Shown here: one piece after another, positions 51,621-59,881 of the stretch
Numbering within the stretch: position 1 is the stretch's first letter
Layout: each line of letters starts with the position of its first letter
Assembly: GCA_035602605.1 (NCBI GenBank)
Contig: DATNLZ010000014.1
Coordinates: 3,983-67,982, forward strand
Reading direction: 5' to 3'
DNA: 64,000 nucleotides
Origin: DASQHY01 sp035602605
GTDB lineage: Bacteria > Acidobacteriota > Terriglobia > Acidiferrales > UBA7541
Made by a program: the position numbers and the translations under genes
The notes under the pieces: generated by a model
Databases searched by the model: none
The model's input: the letters and a program-made list of their open reading frames with translations, nothing else
Told to the model about the DNA's origin: nothing

Positions 51621-51697
51621 GGAACATTTGGGAAATAGCTCAGAGACAACAATCGCTTCAACACGTGAAGGAGCAGCCCCTATGGGTGGTAGGCTTC

Positions 51698-54600
51698 CTA
51701 GAAGTTGAGTTTTAAACCCAACTGGATAACGCGATTGGGCTCGCCGATGGCAATCACTGTTGCTGATGACGGCAGCGACGATGAAATGCAGCAGGTCTGT
51801 CCAAACCGCGTACTCTGTATGCTGTTTGATCCTGACGTTGCGTTCCGAGGATTTTCCCAATTGGCATGGTTTAAAACGTTGAAAAACTCGGCACGGAACT
51901 GTAACTTAATTCGCTCGGTCACACCGAAATTCTTCAACAACCCGGAATCCAGATTCCAGAAGTTCGGGCCCTGCGCGATATTACGGCCGTTGCCGTTCTG
52001 ACCCGGAAGGGGGATGCAGAACGACGTCTGTGTCCCGGTGATGCTCACGCAATTAGGGTTTGGATCGGTGATCTTGGTGAGGGCGCCGGCCTCGTACACG
52101 ACGGGTCCTTCGACTCCATTCACGAAATGAATGTGGCCCTTATCGAGCGGACCTCTGACTTGTGCGTAGCTCACATGCCCTCCGTTGCCGGTCAACGAAC
52201 CGCTGGTGATGCTGTACGGCTCGCCGCTCTGGTAATTAAAGATACCCGTGAATGTCCAGCCGCCGATGACCTGATTGAGCCAGCCGGGGGTATCCGATGC
52301 AAACTTTTTCCCATGCCCGAACGGCAGCTCGAACAGCATATTCGCCAGCAGCACATGAGTGTTGTTGAAATCCGAGAGCGCCCGGTCCAACCGGAAATCA
52401 TGGATGTCGGTGGGGGTGCGGCTGTTGCTAGTGCTCAAGGCACCACCTGTTGCTGCGCCCGTTGGATCCACCGACATGACATCAATCGACTTGCTGAACG
52501 TGTACGAGAACCCGAAATCCAGTCCCTGCTCAAACCGCCGACGAGCGGCGATAAACAATCCGTGGTAGTACGAGTCTCCGCCGGAATCCTGGAAAAAGAT
52601 TTGGCCGAATTGCGCGTTCGGACGGAAAAAAGTTCCCTGAAACTTCTGCTGATCAGCGAAATTCGCAAAGGCGCCGATATTAAATGTATCGAAGTCTGAA
52701 CGACGGTTGTTCAGGGCCGCGGTACCCCCCACCATATCGACCAGCAACTGTGGCGCCGGGCGGGGTCTACCATCCGAACACTTAGTCCCATCCGGGTCGC
52801 AACCCGCGCGCCTGTTGCTTACGCCAACGTTGAAAGCGTCGAGAAATCCCGGTCCGTTAATGGACACCTGATTTAGGTCGTATGCTCTGTACAAATGCGT
52901 CCCGCGCTTGCCGACGTAGCCGATTTCTCCTATGAAATGCAGAGGCAGCTCTCGCTGGATAGTGAGATCCCATTCGTGCACCGAAGGATTCTTAATGTTC
53001 GGGTCGAACGCTCCGACGGCGGCGGCAATATTCTGTGATTGTTTAGCCGCAAGCAGAGCCGCTGACGGCTTGGTGGTCGGGAGCGGCACAGAAACCGGAA
53101 AACCTTGGGATATGCGTTTGATCTGGCCACCGGAAAGGATGGCATCGCGCATGTCCGCACACCCGCTTGAAGAACTCACCGCCGGTTTACCGTTCGCGCC
53201 GGTGGTGATGTTGGTTTGGCAATTCAGCAGGAAGCCCGGCACCTTGCCGGCCATCGCGGTTACTTGAAACGTGGACAATGTATCGAACAACCACGCATAG
53301 CCGGCACGCACAGCTGTTTTTTTGTCCGGCGACCACGCAATGCTTACTCGGGGGCCGAGGGAACGCGCGCTATTGTTCTTGAACCACCGGTCGGATTTCA
53401 CATACGTGACGTCACCTTGCGAACCGTCGGGGAAGACATTGGGAACCAGCGCCTGCTTGGCGTCGTAGGGAGGAGGGTTAAACTCCCAGCGCAAACCCGC
53501 ATTGAGGGTCAGGTTGGGCTTGAGCTTCCACTCATCCTGAATATAAGAATTGTACTGGTGGGCGCGAGTGTAAACCGTCGCCGCCCTGGTGCTCGCGTAT
53601 GTGTCACTACCGAAGTCGGCGAAGAACGCCTGCTGAATTCGATTAGGAATTCCTGCTAGCTCGACGATCGCTTGTTGCAGCCGGTTTGCATCGATCGAGT
53701 TTACGTCTTGGGTAGGATCCCCTTGGACGCTACGCGGGAAGTTAGCGAAAGCAGCTCCTTGTCCATTGGACCTGTTGAAACGCACCACCGGAGTCACGAT
53801 GTTGCCCCCGAAAAACCCCCGGCTATCATTGTGTATATAGAAGCGGAAGTTGAAGCCGGTATGCAGGGTGTGAGCGCCATGGATCCAACTTAGGTTGTCC
53901 ACAAATTGCGGTGTGGTAACCGCACGCTGCGTGTGGGGCGATACGCAATTGGGCGCATCCACGTTCTGGAACGAACCCGCAACACAATCGTCGGTCCATG
54001 GCGGGAGTTTGGTTGGATCTCCGAAGCTGGGGTTGGACTCCCCAAACGTAAATAGAAACGCGAAGCGATTGAATCCGAACGTGAAGTCATTGACCAGCGA
54101 CGGTGTGAACATGTGGCGGTAGCTGATCGAGAGATTTTTTCCACTCCTATTTACTTCGCCGAGCGGTGGGAATCCGGGGAAAACCGATGGCCGGCTGTTC
54201 AGGAAGTCACCTTTGGTTGTGTCGAAGCGGTTCCACAGGTAGCGGACGAACATATTGTCGTTTGGTCCAAAGGTGTGGTCCACCCGGACCATGTAATGGG
54301 GTCCCTTGAATTGGGCGGGCGCGTTCCAGTTGAATGCGGCGGTGTTGAGGCTGTCTCCGAGCGCAAACCCGTTTGGAACCGGCAGGGTCTTGATAAGCGC
54401 AAGCACCTTTGCATCGGGACCTATGCCATTGGGATCGTTTGCAGAGTCGAACATATTATAGCTGTCGACGCAATTTGAGTGCTTGCCTGGAGCACACACC
54501 GCAATTCCCGGCATCAGATTGCCAGCGGCGTCTACCATACCCGGTGAATTGCGGGTAAAGGTCTTGCCGTCTGACCTGGTAACCGTGCCGCGAACGAATC

Positions 54601-55609
54601 GGAAGATACCCGAGCGTGCAAGAGCCGTGTAGGAAAGAGGCGCTCCGCCGGCAACGCCCACATTGGTGGCCGCGATGGGCTGAGTCTGCTTGATCAGATT
54701 GTTCTGAAAGCTGCCGAAGAAAAAAGTCTTATTTTTAATAATATGCCCGCCCACATCAAACCCGTATTCATGCAGCTTTAGATCCGGGCGTTGCTGGCGC
54801 TCATAGTTTGCAAACCACTCATTGGCGTTATAGGCGCTGTTACGATTGAAGTAAAAAACCGACCCATGCAGATCGTTGCCGCCAGCCCTAGTGGACACGA
54901 TAACGTTTGCCCCGCTGTTGCGTCCATTTTCAGCCGTTGCACCAAGAGTGATGGTACGAAATTCCTGCACATTATCAGGATTCAATCTCTGCAGATTGCT
55001 TTGCGGATTGGGCACCGTAGATTCGTTCGCGTCAATCCCGTCGATGGTTACATTGTGTGCACGATCCCGCGATCCGAAAACATGCGTGCCGGAGCCGCTG
55101 CCGTTATTGGTACGCTGCACAACGCCGGGTTCCAAGGTTAGAAGGCTCAGCGGGTTGCGTCCATTTAAGGGTAAATTCTGAACCTGCTTAGTAGTTACCA
55201 CGTCTCCAATCGCGGCGTTTGAGGTTTCGATACGCTCGTAGCCCGATTCGACCACTTGCACAGACTCGCCCGTGACCCCCACCTTCAACGTCACGTCCAC
55301 AACGAGCGGCGTACCCACGGTCAATATGTTGTGCACGCTCGAGTAAGTCTGGAACCCTGGCTGAGTTACAGTGACGGTATAGGGGCCAGGCGTTAGAGAG
55401 GCGAACGAATAATTGCCCGTGCCTGTTGTGGTTCCGGCGTAGTTTACGCCAGTCTCTTCGTTCTTGGCCTCGATTTTGGCATTGGCCACCACCGCGCCCG
55501 ACGGGTCGGTGACCAGGCCGGTAATGGTGGACGTGCTTGTTTGCGCGATAACCGATACTGCCGCCAGCAAGGCGACAACAATTCCACGCACTACAGATTT
55601 CTTAATCAC
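51698..55609 (-). CDS. TonB-dependent receptor, Oar-like, with carboxypeptidase-regulatory-like domain
   Basis: A 1303-residue outer membrane receptor. The signal peptide (residues 1-22) precedes a carboxypeptidase-regulatory-like domain (about 27-110; STITGLVTDPSGAVVANAKI). The plug-like region (about 120-250) has PLNGRNPLSLLTLEPGV and VTIDGIDANESTVPNPQSN. The barrel has RNSAYNANEWFANYER, and the C-terminus ends in phenylalanine (LGLKLNF). It is related in architecture to the receptor at 4290-7847 but not a close copy. Substrate unknown. A TTGACG-17-TATTAA promoter lies about 100 bases upstream of the ATG. It converges with the mla operon with 77 bases between. Confidence 0.9.
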   Translation of the reverse strand: MIKKSVVRGIVVALLAAVSVIAQTSTSTITGLVTDPSGAVVANAKIEAKNEETGVNYAGTTTGTGNYSFASLTPGPYTVTVTQPGFQTYSSVHNILTVGTPLVVDVTLKVGVTGESVQVVESGYERIETSNAAIGDVVTTKQVQNLPLNGRNPLSLLTLEPGVVQRTNNGSGSGTHVFGSRDRAHNVTIDGIDANESTVPNPQSNLQRLNPDNVQEFRTITLGATAENGRNSGANVIVSTRAGGNDLHGSVFYFNRNSAYNANEWFANYERQQRPDLKLHEYGFDVGGHIIKNKTFFFGSFQNNLIKQTQPIAATNVGVAGGAPLSYTALARSGIFRFVRGTVTRSDGKTFTRNSPGMVDAAGNLMPGIAVCAPGKHSNCVDSYNMFDSANDPNGIGPDAKVLALIKTLPVPNGFALGDSLNTAAFNWNAPAQFKGPHYMVRVDHTFGPNDNMFVRYLWNRFDTTKGDFLNSRPSVFPGFPPLGEVNRSGKNLSISYRHMFTPSLVNDFTFGFNRFAFLFTFGESNPSFGDPTKLPPWTDDCVAGSFQNVDAPNCVSPHTQRAVTTPQFVDNLSWIHGAHTLHTGFNFRFYIHNDSRGFFGGNIVTPVVRFNRSNGQGAAFANFPRSVQGDPTQDVNSIDANRLQQAIVELAGIPNRIQQAFFADFGSDTYASTRAATVYTRAHQYNSYIQDEWKLKPNLTLNAGLRWEFNPPPYDAKQALVPNVFPDGSQGDVTYVKSDRWFKNNSARSLGPRVSIAWSPDKKTAVRAGYAWLFDTLSTFQVTAMAGKVPGFLLNCQTNITTGANGKPAVSSSSGCADMRDAILSGGQIKRISQGFPVSVPLPTTKPSAALLAAKQSQNIAAAVGAFDPNIKNPSVHEWDLTIQRELPLHFIGEIGYVGKRGTHLYRAYDLNQVSINGPGFLDAFNVGVSNRRAGCDPDGTKCSDGRPRPAPQLLVDMVGGTAALNNRRSDFDTFNIGAFANFADQQKFQGTFFRPNAQFGQIFFQDSGGDSYYHGLFIAARRRFEQGLDFGFSYTFSKSIDVMSVDPTGAATGGALSTSNSRTPTDIHDFRLDRALSDFNNTHVLLANMLFELPFGHGKKFASDTPGWLNQVIGGWTFTGIFNYQSGEPYSITSGSLTGNGGHVSYAQVRGPLDKGHIHFVNGVEGPVVYEAGALTKITDPNPNCVSITGTQTSFCIPLPGQNGNGRNIAQGPNFWNLDSGLLKNFGVTERIKLQFRAEFFNVLNHANWENPRNATSGSNSIQSTRFGQTCCISSSLPSSATVIAIGEPNRVIQLGLKLNF

Positions 55610-55710
55610 ACCCGCACCCCCCGTGTCTAGTTAGCACAAAGCGCAAGTCAGCGGCGCTCCCAGGGATGGAAACGCTAGCGAACCGGCGCAGCACGAATAA
55701 TATTGTATCT

Positions 55711-55739
55711 TTAATACTTCAGTAAGCGCGCTTCGTCAA
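55711..55739 (-). promoter_or_regulatory. Candidate sigma-70 promoter for the second TonB receptor gene
   Basis: On the minus strand TTGACG (55739-55734) is followed after 17 bases by TATTAA (55716-55711). The -35 matches 5 of 6 and the -10 matches 4 of 6 consensus positions. The leader would be about 95 bases. Confidence 0.45.
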
Positions 55740-55875
55740 CAGCGAGATGGAGCGGCTTCTCGCGATGGCGCAGCTAGCACCTGTTGCAGAAGTAATCCTG
55801 AAGATAGGAGTGCGGCCCAACGACTACGTGCGTCTGTCACGAGAAATCTCTGCCGAGCTACCCGAACGTTTCATG

Positions 55876-55903
55876 TTGGCAACGCTTGTAACACAATTTT
55901 AAT
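55876..55903 (+). promoter_or_regulatory. Candidate sigma-70 promoter for the polyphosphate-type cassette
   Basis: TTGGCA (55876-55881) and TTTAAT (55898-55903) are separated by 16 bases; each matches 5 of 6 consensus positions. Transcription would start near 55910, about 20 bases upstream of the ATG at 55931. Confidence 0.5.
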
Positions 55904-55930
55904 CATTCCAGAGTACAATCATTGATTCTT

Positions 55931-56683
55931 ATGCCTGAAGAAACCAAAAAAGTCCCAGAAACGAGCGAATTCGCTGTTGCCGCTACGCCGCGGAAAATGG
56001 CGCGGCCGATGCCCGGACGTACCTACCCAGGCGCGCTGATCGTAGTCGAAGGCACCGATGGCTCGGGAAAAAGTACCCAACTCCATCTCCTGAAGCGCTG
56101 GCTGGAAATTGGCGGCTACCGGCTGCACTTCACGGAATGGAACTCCTCTCCACTGGTAAAATCCGCGACCAAGCGGGGGAAAAAGCGCAGGCTTCTTACG
56201 CCGGTGACTTTCTCGCTTTTGCATGCCGCCGATTTTGCCGATCGCTGCGAGCGGCAAATTATGCCGCTGCTCCAGGGCAACTATCTGGTGCTCGCCGATC
56301 GCTATGTCTACACCGCGTTTGCTCGCGACTCTGCGCGCGGATGCTCGCCGCGCTGGCTGCGCAATCTTTATCGCTTCGCTCCGGTTCCAGATCTCACGTT
56401 TTATTTTCGTGCCCCGCTCGAAGTTGCCGTTGACCGCATCCTGAGCGGCAGACCAAAATTGAAATATTACGAAGCGGGGATGGACCTGGCTCTTTCTTAC
56501 GATCGCGCCGAAAGCTTCCGGGTTTTTCAGGGCATGATCCTCGACCAATATGACAAGATGGCCGAGACCGATAACTTTGTCGTTCTGGACGGCACCATAC
56601 CTCTCAATCAACTTCAAAAACAGATGCGGGAGATCGTTGCCTCGCGTATCGATTTGAAGCGCTTCGCGCCCACACATCAATGA
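55931..56683 (+). CDS. Thymidylate-kinase-like P-loop protein, first of tandem pair
   Basis: I chose the ATG at 55931 (MPEETKKVPE); a TTG three codons upstream is possible. The core resembles thymidylate kinases: P-loop EGTDGSGKSTQ (Lys47), a base-binding region with LADRYVYTAFARD (the DR(Y/F) motif of nucleotide monophosphate kinases) and PDLTFYFRAPLEVA before the lid. The 30-residue basic N-terminal tail is unusual for dTMP kinases. Its stop overlaps the next gene's ATG by 4 bases. The neighbours (a second such kinase, Ppx/GppA, SixA, CHAD) suggest phosphate or polyphosphate metabolism rather than routine dTTP synthesis. The actual substrate is unknown. Confidence 0.75.
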   Translation: MPEETKKVPETSEFAVAATPRKMARPMPGRTYPGALIVVEGTDGSGKSTQLHLLKRWLEIGGYRLHFTEWNSSPLVKSATKRGKKRRLLTPVTFSLLHAADFADRCERQIMPLLQGNYLVLADRYVYTAFARDSARGCSPRWLRNLYRFAPVPDLTFYFRAPLEVAVDRILSGRPKLKYYEAGMDLALSYDRAESFRVFQGMILDQYDKMAETDNFVVLDGTIPLNQLQKQMREIVASRIDLKRFAPTHQ

Positions 56684-57552
56684 GCCCGCGCAAAAACAAA
56701 GACTCTTCGAAGGTTGCCACAGTCGCATCGAGCACGATGGCCCCTTCGGCTCGCACCACCCCCATTTCAGCTCCGAGAAAAGCGGAACGCCTGCCGGTCG
56801 CGGAAACCATCGCCGACACCAACCGTTATTTTTTTGGCGAGGCGCTGGTCGGAATCAATCCGGCCGAGCTTACCGGAACGCTGATTGTCGTCGAAGGAAT
56901 GGATGGTTCCGGACGCTCTACGCAGATCACGCTTTTGCAGGAGTGGCTCGAGTCCGAAGGTTTTGCTGTGCAAACCACGGGGTTATCGCGTTCCGATCTG
57001 GTGGGGAAAGATATTGATGATTTGATGGCCAAAAATGCCGTGACACGACTGACCCTCGCGCTCATGTACGCCACAGATTTTTTCGATCAAATCGAACATC
57101 GCATCGTTCCTGCGCTACGGTCGGGGATGGTGATTCTTGCCGATCGATTTATTTACACTCTGATTGCGCGCGGTGCGGTTCGGGGCATCAATCGCGAATA
57201 TTTGCTCGGTTTGTATGCGATGGCGTTGCGCCCGGACCTCACCTTTTGGCTCAACGTCCGGCCGGAAACGGCGTTCGCACGTGAATTTAAGAAATCGCAG
57301 GCCATCAGCTATTGGGAATCCGGCCGAGATATGTCTCTTTCCAATGATTTGTTTCGTTCCTTCATCCGCTACCAGACGATGATCAAGAAAGAATTCGATT
57401 TCATGGCTAAACGCCACAACTTTCTCGAGCTCGACGGAGAAGCCGGCGTTCCAGAGGTCAATAAACAATTGCGGCAGCGCATCGGCGAGCACTTGGGTAT
57501 CCGTTCGACCAAATACACGCCCTCCAACGCGCTTGCGCATTTGTGGCGTTGA
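56680..57552 (+). CDS. Thymidylate-kinase-like P-loop protein, second of tandem pair, Walker A variant
   Basis: A 290-residue paralogue of the preceding protein with an 80-residue N-terminal extension rich in Ser/Thr/Ala/Arg. The P-loop reads EGMDGSGRSTQ: the lysine is Arg79 rather than Lys. The DRF motif (ILADRFIYTLIARG) and LRPDLTFWLNVRPE match the first copy. Loss of the P-loop lysine usually impairs phosphoryl transfer, so this copy may be a regulatory or structural partner of the first. The ATG overlaps the first gene's stop (ATGA). Ten bases separate it from the Ppx gene. Confidence 0.75.
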   Translation: MSPRKNKDSSKVATVASSTMAPSARTTPISAPRKAERLPVAETIADTNRYFFGEALVGINPAELTGTLIVVEGMDGSGRSTQITLLQEWLESEGFAVQTTGLSRSDLVGKDIDDLMAKNAVTRLTLALMYATDFFDQIEHRIVPALRSGMVILADRFIYTLIARGAVRGINREYLLGLYAMALRPDLTFWLNVRPETAFAREFKKSQAISYWESGRDMSLSNDLFRSFIRYQTMIKKEFDFMAKRHNFLELDGEAGVPEVNKQLRQRIGEHLGIRSTKYTPSNALAHLWR

Positions 57553-57561
57553 AACGTCTCC

Positions 57562-59118
57562 TTGGCTGACCCGGTTCACATTGCGGCGATCGACGCAGGC
57601 ACGAACGCGCTGCGCTTTGCTATTGCGCGGGCGCACTCACCTCTCGATGTGGAAAACCTGTTGGCCGAGAGGTGTCCGGTGCGGCTGGGTGAAAATGTTT
57701 TTACGACCCAACGCTTTAGCGAAGAAACGCTCGCCGGTGCGGCCAAAGCGTTTCGTGAATTTCGTCAAAAGATGGATGAGTTCGGCGTCAGTGCATATCG
57801 CGCCGTGGCTACCAGCGCCGCGCGAGAGGCGCGCAATCGCGCCAAGCTCGTCGCACGTGTGCGGCGCGCCGCGGGAATCCGGCTCGAAATCATCAGCGAA
57901 TTGGAGGAGTCTCGGCTGTGCCGAACCGCAGTTCTAGACGCACTCGGCCACGAGCTGAACCCGCGCCTGATCATTGACCTCGGCGGAGGCAGCCTGGAAC
58001 TCAGCGTCATGCGCGATAATGCTCCCCCGCAGTGCGTCCAGATTCCGGTGGGCGCGGTTCGTTTGATGGAGAGTCTTGGTATTCGCGGCGCCATGCGTCC
58101 AGTGCAAGTCGAGCAGGTTCGCCGCTACGTACGCGCGCTTCTCGAATCCCGAATGCCCCAACGCCCCAGCTTTTCTGAAGGTGTAGCGGTCGCCTGCGGC
58201 GGCAACGCAGAAAGTCTCGCGCAAGTTGCGGCGGGTCCGCGCGAAAAAGGACTTCGCGCGCTCGATGTGTCACTGCTTCGCGCTCGGCTCGCGGAAATCG
58301 TCGAACGCGACGTGCGCGAGCGCATGAAGGCTTTTGGAGTGCGCCGCGACCGTGCCGACGTCATGGGCGTCGCAGCCGTAATTTTTATTGCCTTGGGACG
58401 TTATTTGAATATTCGCCAGATGCTGATTCCCGGGGTGGGAGTTCGCGACGGCGTACTGCACGAGCTTGCCCAAAAGCAGTTCGCGCGCCAACGCGAGCCG
58501 CGGTACGATGCCGCTTCGCGAGAACTGCTGGATTCTGTGCGCCGATTTGGGAGACGACTGGACCCGGACCAGCGCCACGCCGAGCATGTTCGCGAACTCG
58601 CTCGCTCGCTGTTCGATGAGCTGCGGCCGATTCACGGTTTGTCGCACGAATTGCGCGTGTTGCTGGAAGCGGCGGCGTTGCTTCATGACATCGGACACCT
58701 CGTTAGTCACAAAGGTCATCACAAACACGGCGAGTATTTGGTGCGGAATGCAGATATTTCCGGCCTGGAAGGACCACGCCGCGATATAGTCGCAAGCCTG
58801 GTCCGTTACCATAACCGCAAGTCCGAGCCCGCGCGCCATCATCCAAGTTATGCTGCGTTAGGCTCGGTCGCCCGAAACCACGTTCGGCGTTTGGCAGCGC
58901 TACTACGTATTGCCGAAGCACTTGACCGCACTCATCAACAAAACATCACGCGCATTGAAGCTGGTTTCAAACGCGGCGAAGTGGGCCTGCGCATAACTGC
59001 GCGCGGCAATGTGGCCGAAGGTTTGCTTGACGCTCAACGGAGTGCAGATTTGTTCGAAAGCGAGTTTGGAGTGCGGATGTTTATCAGGCAGGCGACTCCT
59101 ACCAAGCGCGTGGCCTAG
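57562..59118 (+). CDS. ppx: Ppx/GppA family exopolyphosphatase with HD domain
   Basis: A 518-residue protein with a TTG start, chosen because it opens directly with VHIAAIDAGTNALRFAIA, the phosphate-binding first motif of the family (ASKHA fold). Residues 1-300 form the Ppx/GppA domains with LIIDLGGGSLELSVM and AVACGGNAESLAQ. Residues about 310-500 are an HD-type domain with the catalytic LLHDIGH pair (His375/Asp376), HKGHHKHGEYLV and VRYHNRK. It should hydrolyse terminal phosphates of polyphosphate or pppGpp. Its neighbours, a SixA-like phosphatase and a CHAD protein, favour polyphosphate. The start codon TTG and weak ribosome binding site suggest modest translation. Confidence 0.88.
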   Translation: MADPVHIAAIDAGTNALRFAIARAHSPLDVENLLAERCPVRLGENVFTTQRFSEETLAGAAKAFREFRQKMDEFGVSAYRAVATSAAREARNRAKLVARVRRAAGIRLEIISELEESRLCRTAVLDALGHELNPRLIIDLGGGSLELSVMRDNAPPQCVQIPVGAVRLMESLGIRGAMRPVQVEQVRRYVRALLESRMPQRPSFSEGVAVACGGNAESLAQVAAGPREKGLRALDVSLLRARLAEIVERDVRERMKAFGVRRDRADVMGVAAVIFIALGRYLNIRQMLIPGVGVRDGVLHELAQKQFARQREPRYDAASRELLDSVRRFGRRLDPDQRHAEHVRELARSLFDELRPIHGLSHELRVLLEAAALLHDIGHLVSHKGHHKHGEYLVRNADISGLEGPRRDIVASLVRYHNRKSEPARHHPSYAALGSVARNHVRRLAALLRIAEALDRTHQQNITRIEAGFKRGEVGLRITARGNVAEGLLDAQRSADLFESEFGVRMFIRQATPTKRVA

Positions 59119-59171
59119 TCCTTAGAAGGAAGATTTCTAAGGGGAGAAACAATCCCAAGGAGATCGTGTTG

Positions 59172-59672
59172 ATGCACCTTTATATTGTGCGCCACGGAGC
59201 GGCGATTGATCGCGAAGATCCGGTGTGCCCGCCGGATCCGGAGCGCTATCTTACCAAGGAGGGAATTGCGAAGACGCGCGAAGTGGCCCGCGGAATTAGA
59301 CGGCTTGGCATCCAACCCGATCGTCTAATCTCCAGCCCGTACGTTCGTGCCATGCAAACGTCTTCGATCTTTGCCAAGGTATTCGATTTCCCGACCGATA
59401 ATATTCTGACCAGCGATGCTCTTCTGCCCGAAGCCGATCCTTCACGAATTTTTCGCGAGCTGGAAAACCTAGACAAATCCGTCGAGACATTTTGCTTTGG
59501 GCATGGCCCAAATGTCGACGGCGTCGTGGCTCGCGCCCTGGACCTCTCCCAACCAATCACTTCTCTGAAAAAGGCTGGCATTGCCTGCATTGAGCTTGAA
59601 AGGATCTTGCCACCGGCGGGAATTTTGCTCTGGCTCGCCTCTCCCAAAATTCTGCGCAGCATCGGTCACTGA
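59172..59672 (+). CDS. sixA: SixA-like histidine phosphatase
   Basis: I chose the ATG at 59172 (MHLYIVRHG) because AAGGAG lies 9 bases before it; a GTG two codons upstream is too close to that site. The 166-residue protein is of the histidine phosphatase superfamily, SixA branch: the catalytic RHG is near residue 7, LISSPYVRAMQTS provides the second arginine and FCFGHGPNVDGV gives the second histidine. SixA removes phosphate from phosphohistidine. Its place between Ppx and CHAD is a recurrent arrangement for this family and suggests a role in phosphate or polyphosphate control. A 209-base gap follows to the CHAD gene. Confidence 0.88.
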   Translation: MHLYIVRHGAAIDREDPVCPPDPERYLTKEGIAKTREVARGIRRLGIQPDRLISSPYVRAMQTSSIFAKVFDFPTDNILTSDALLPEADPSRIFRELENLDKSVETFCFGHGPNVDGVVARALDLSQPITSLKKAGIACIELERILPPAGILLWLASPKILRSIGH

Positions 59673-59881
59673 AGCTTGCGGCAATGCGAAACCGCGCTGT
59701 AGGGATCTAAAGCTAGAGCCGCTCAAACCTGGACAGGATGGCCACTGCAGTGAACGACAGGGGCAACTCGGTTCTGGCCCAGGCGAAGCTGGGTCGGATG
59801 ATGACGAGTTCTCCGGAATCCTATTGCCCGCAACCGGCTAAAGAAGCGTAAGATGACCTTCCCCGAGGAAGTCAGCATCGC

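Larger units (their letters stand above)
55610..55930. other. Divergent promoter region between TonB receptor and phosphate cassette
   Basis: These 321 bases separate divergent genes. Two sigma-70-like promoters, one for each direction, are listed separately. No gene is supported within. Confidence 0.5.
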
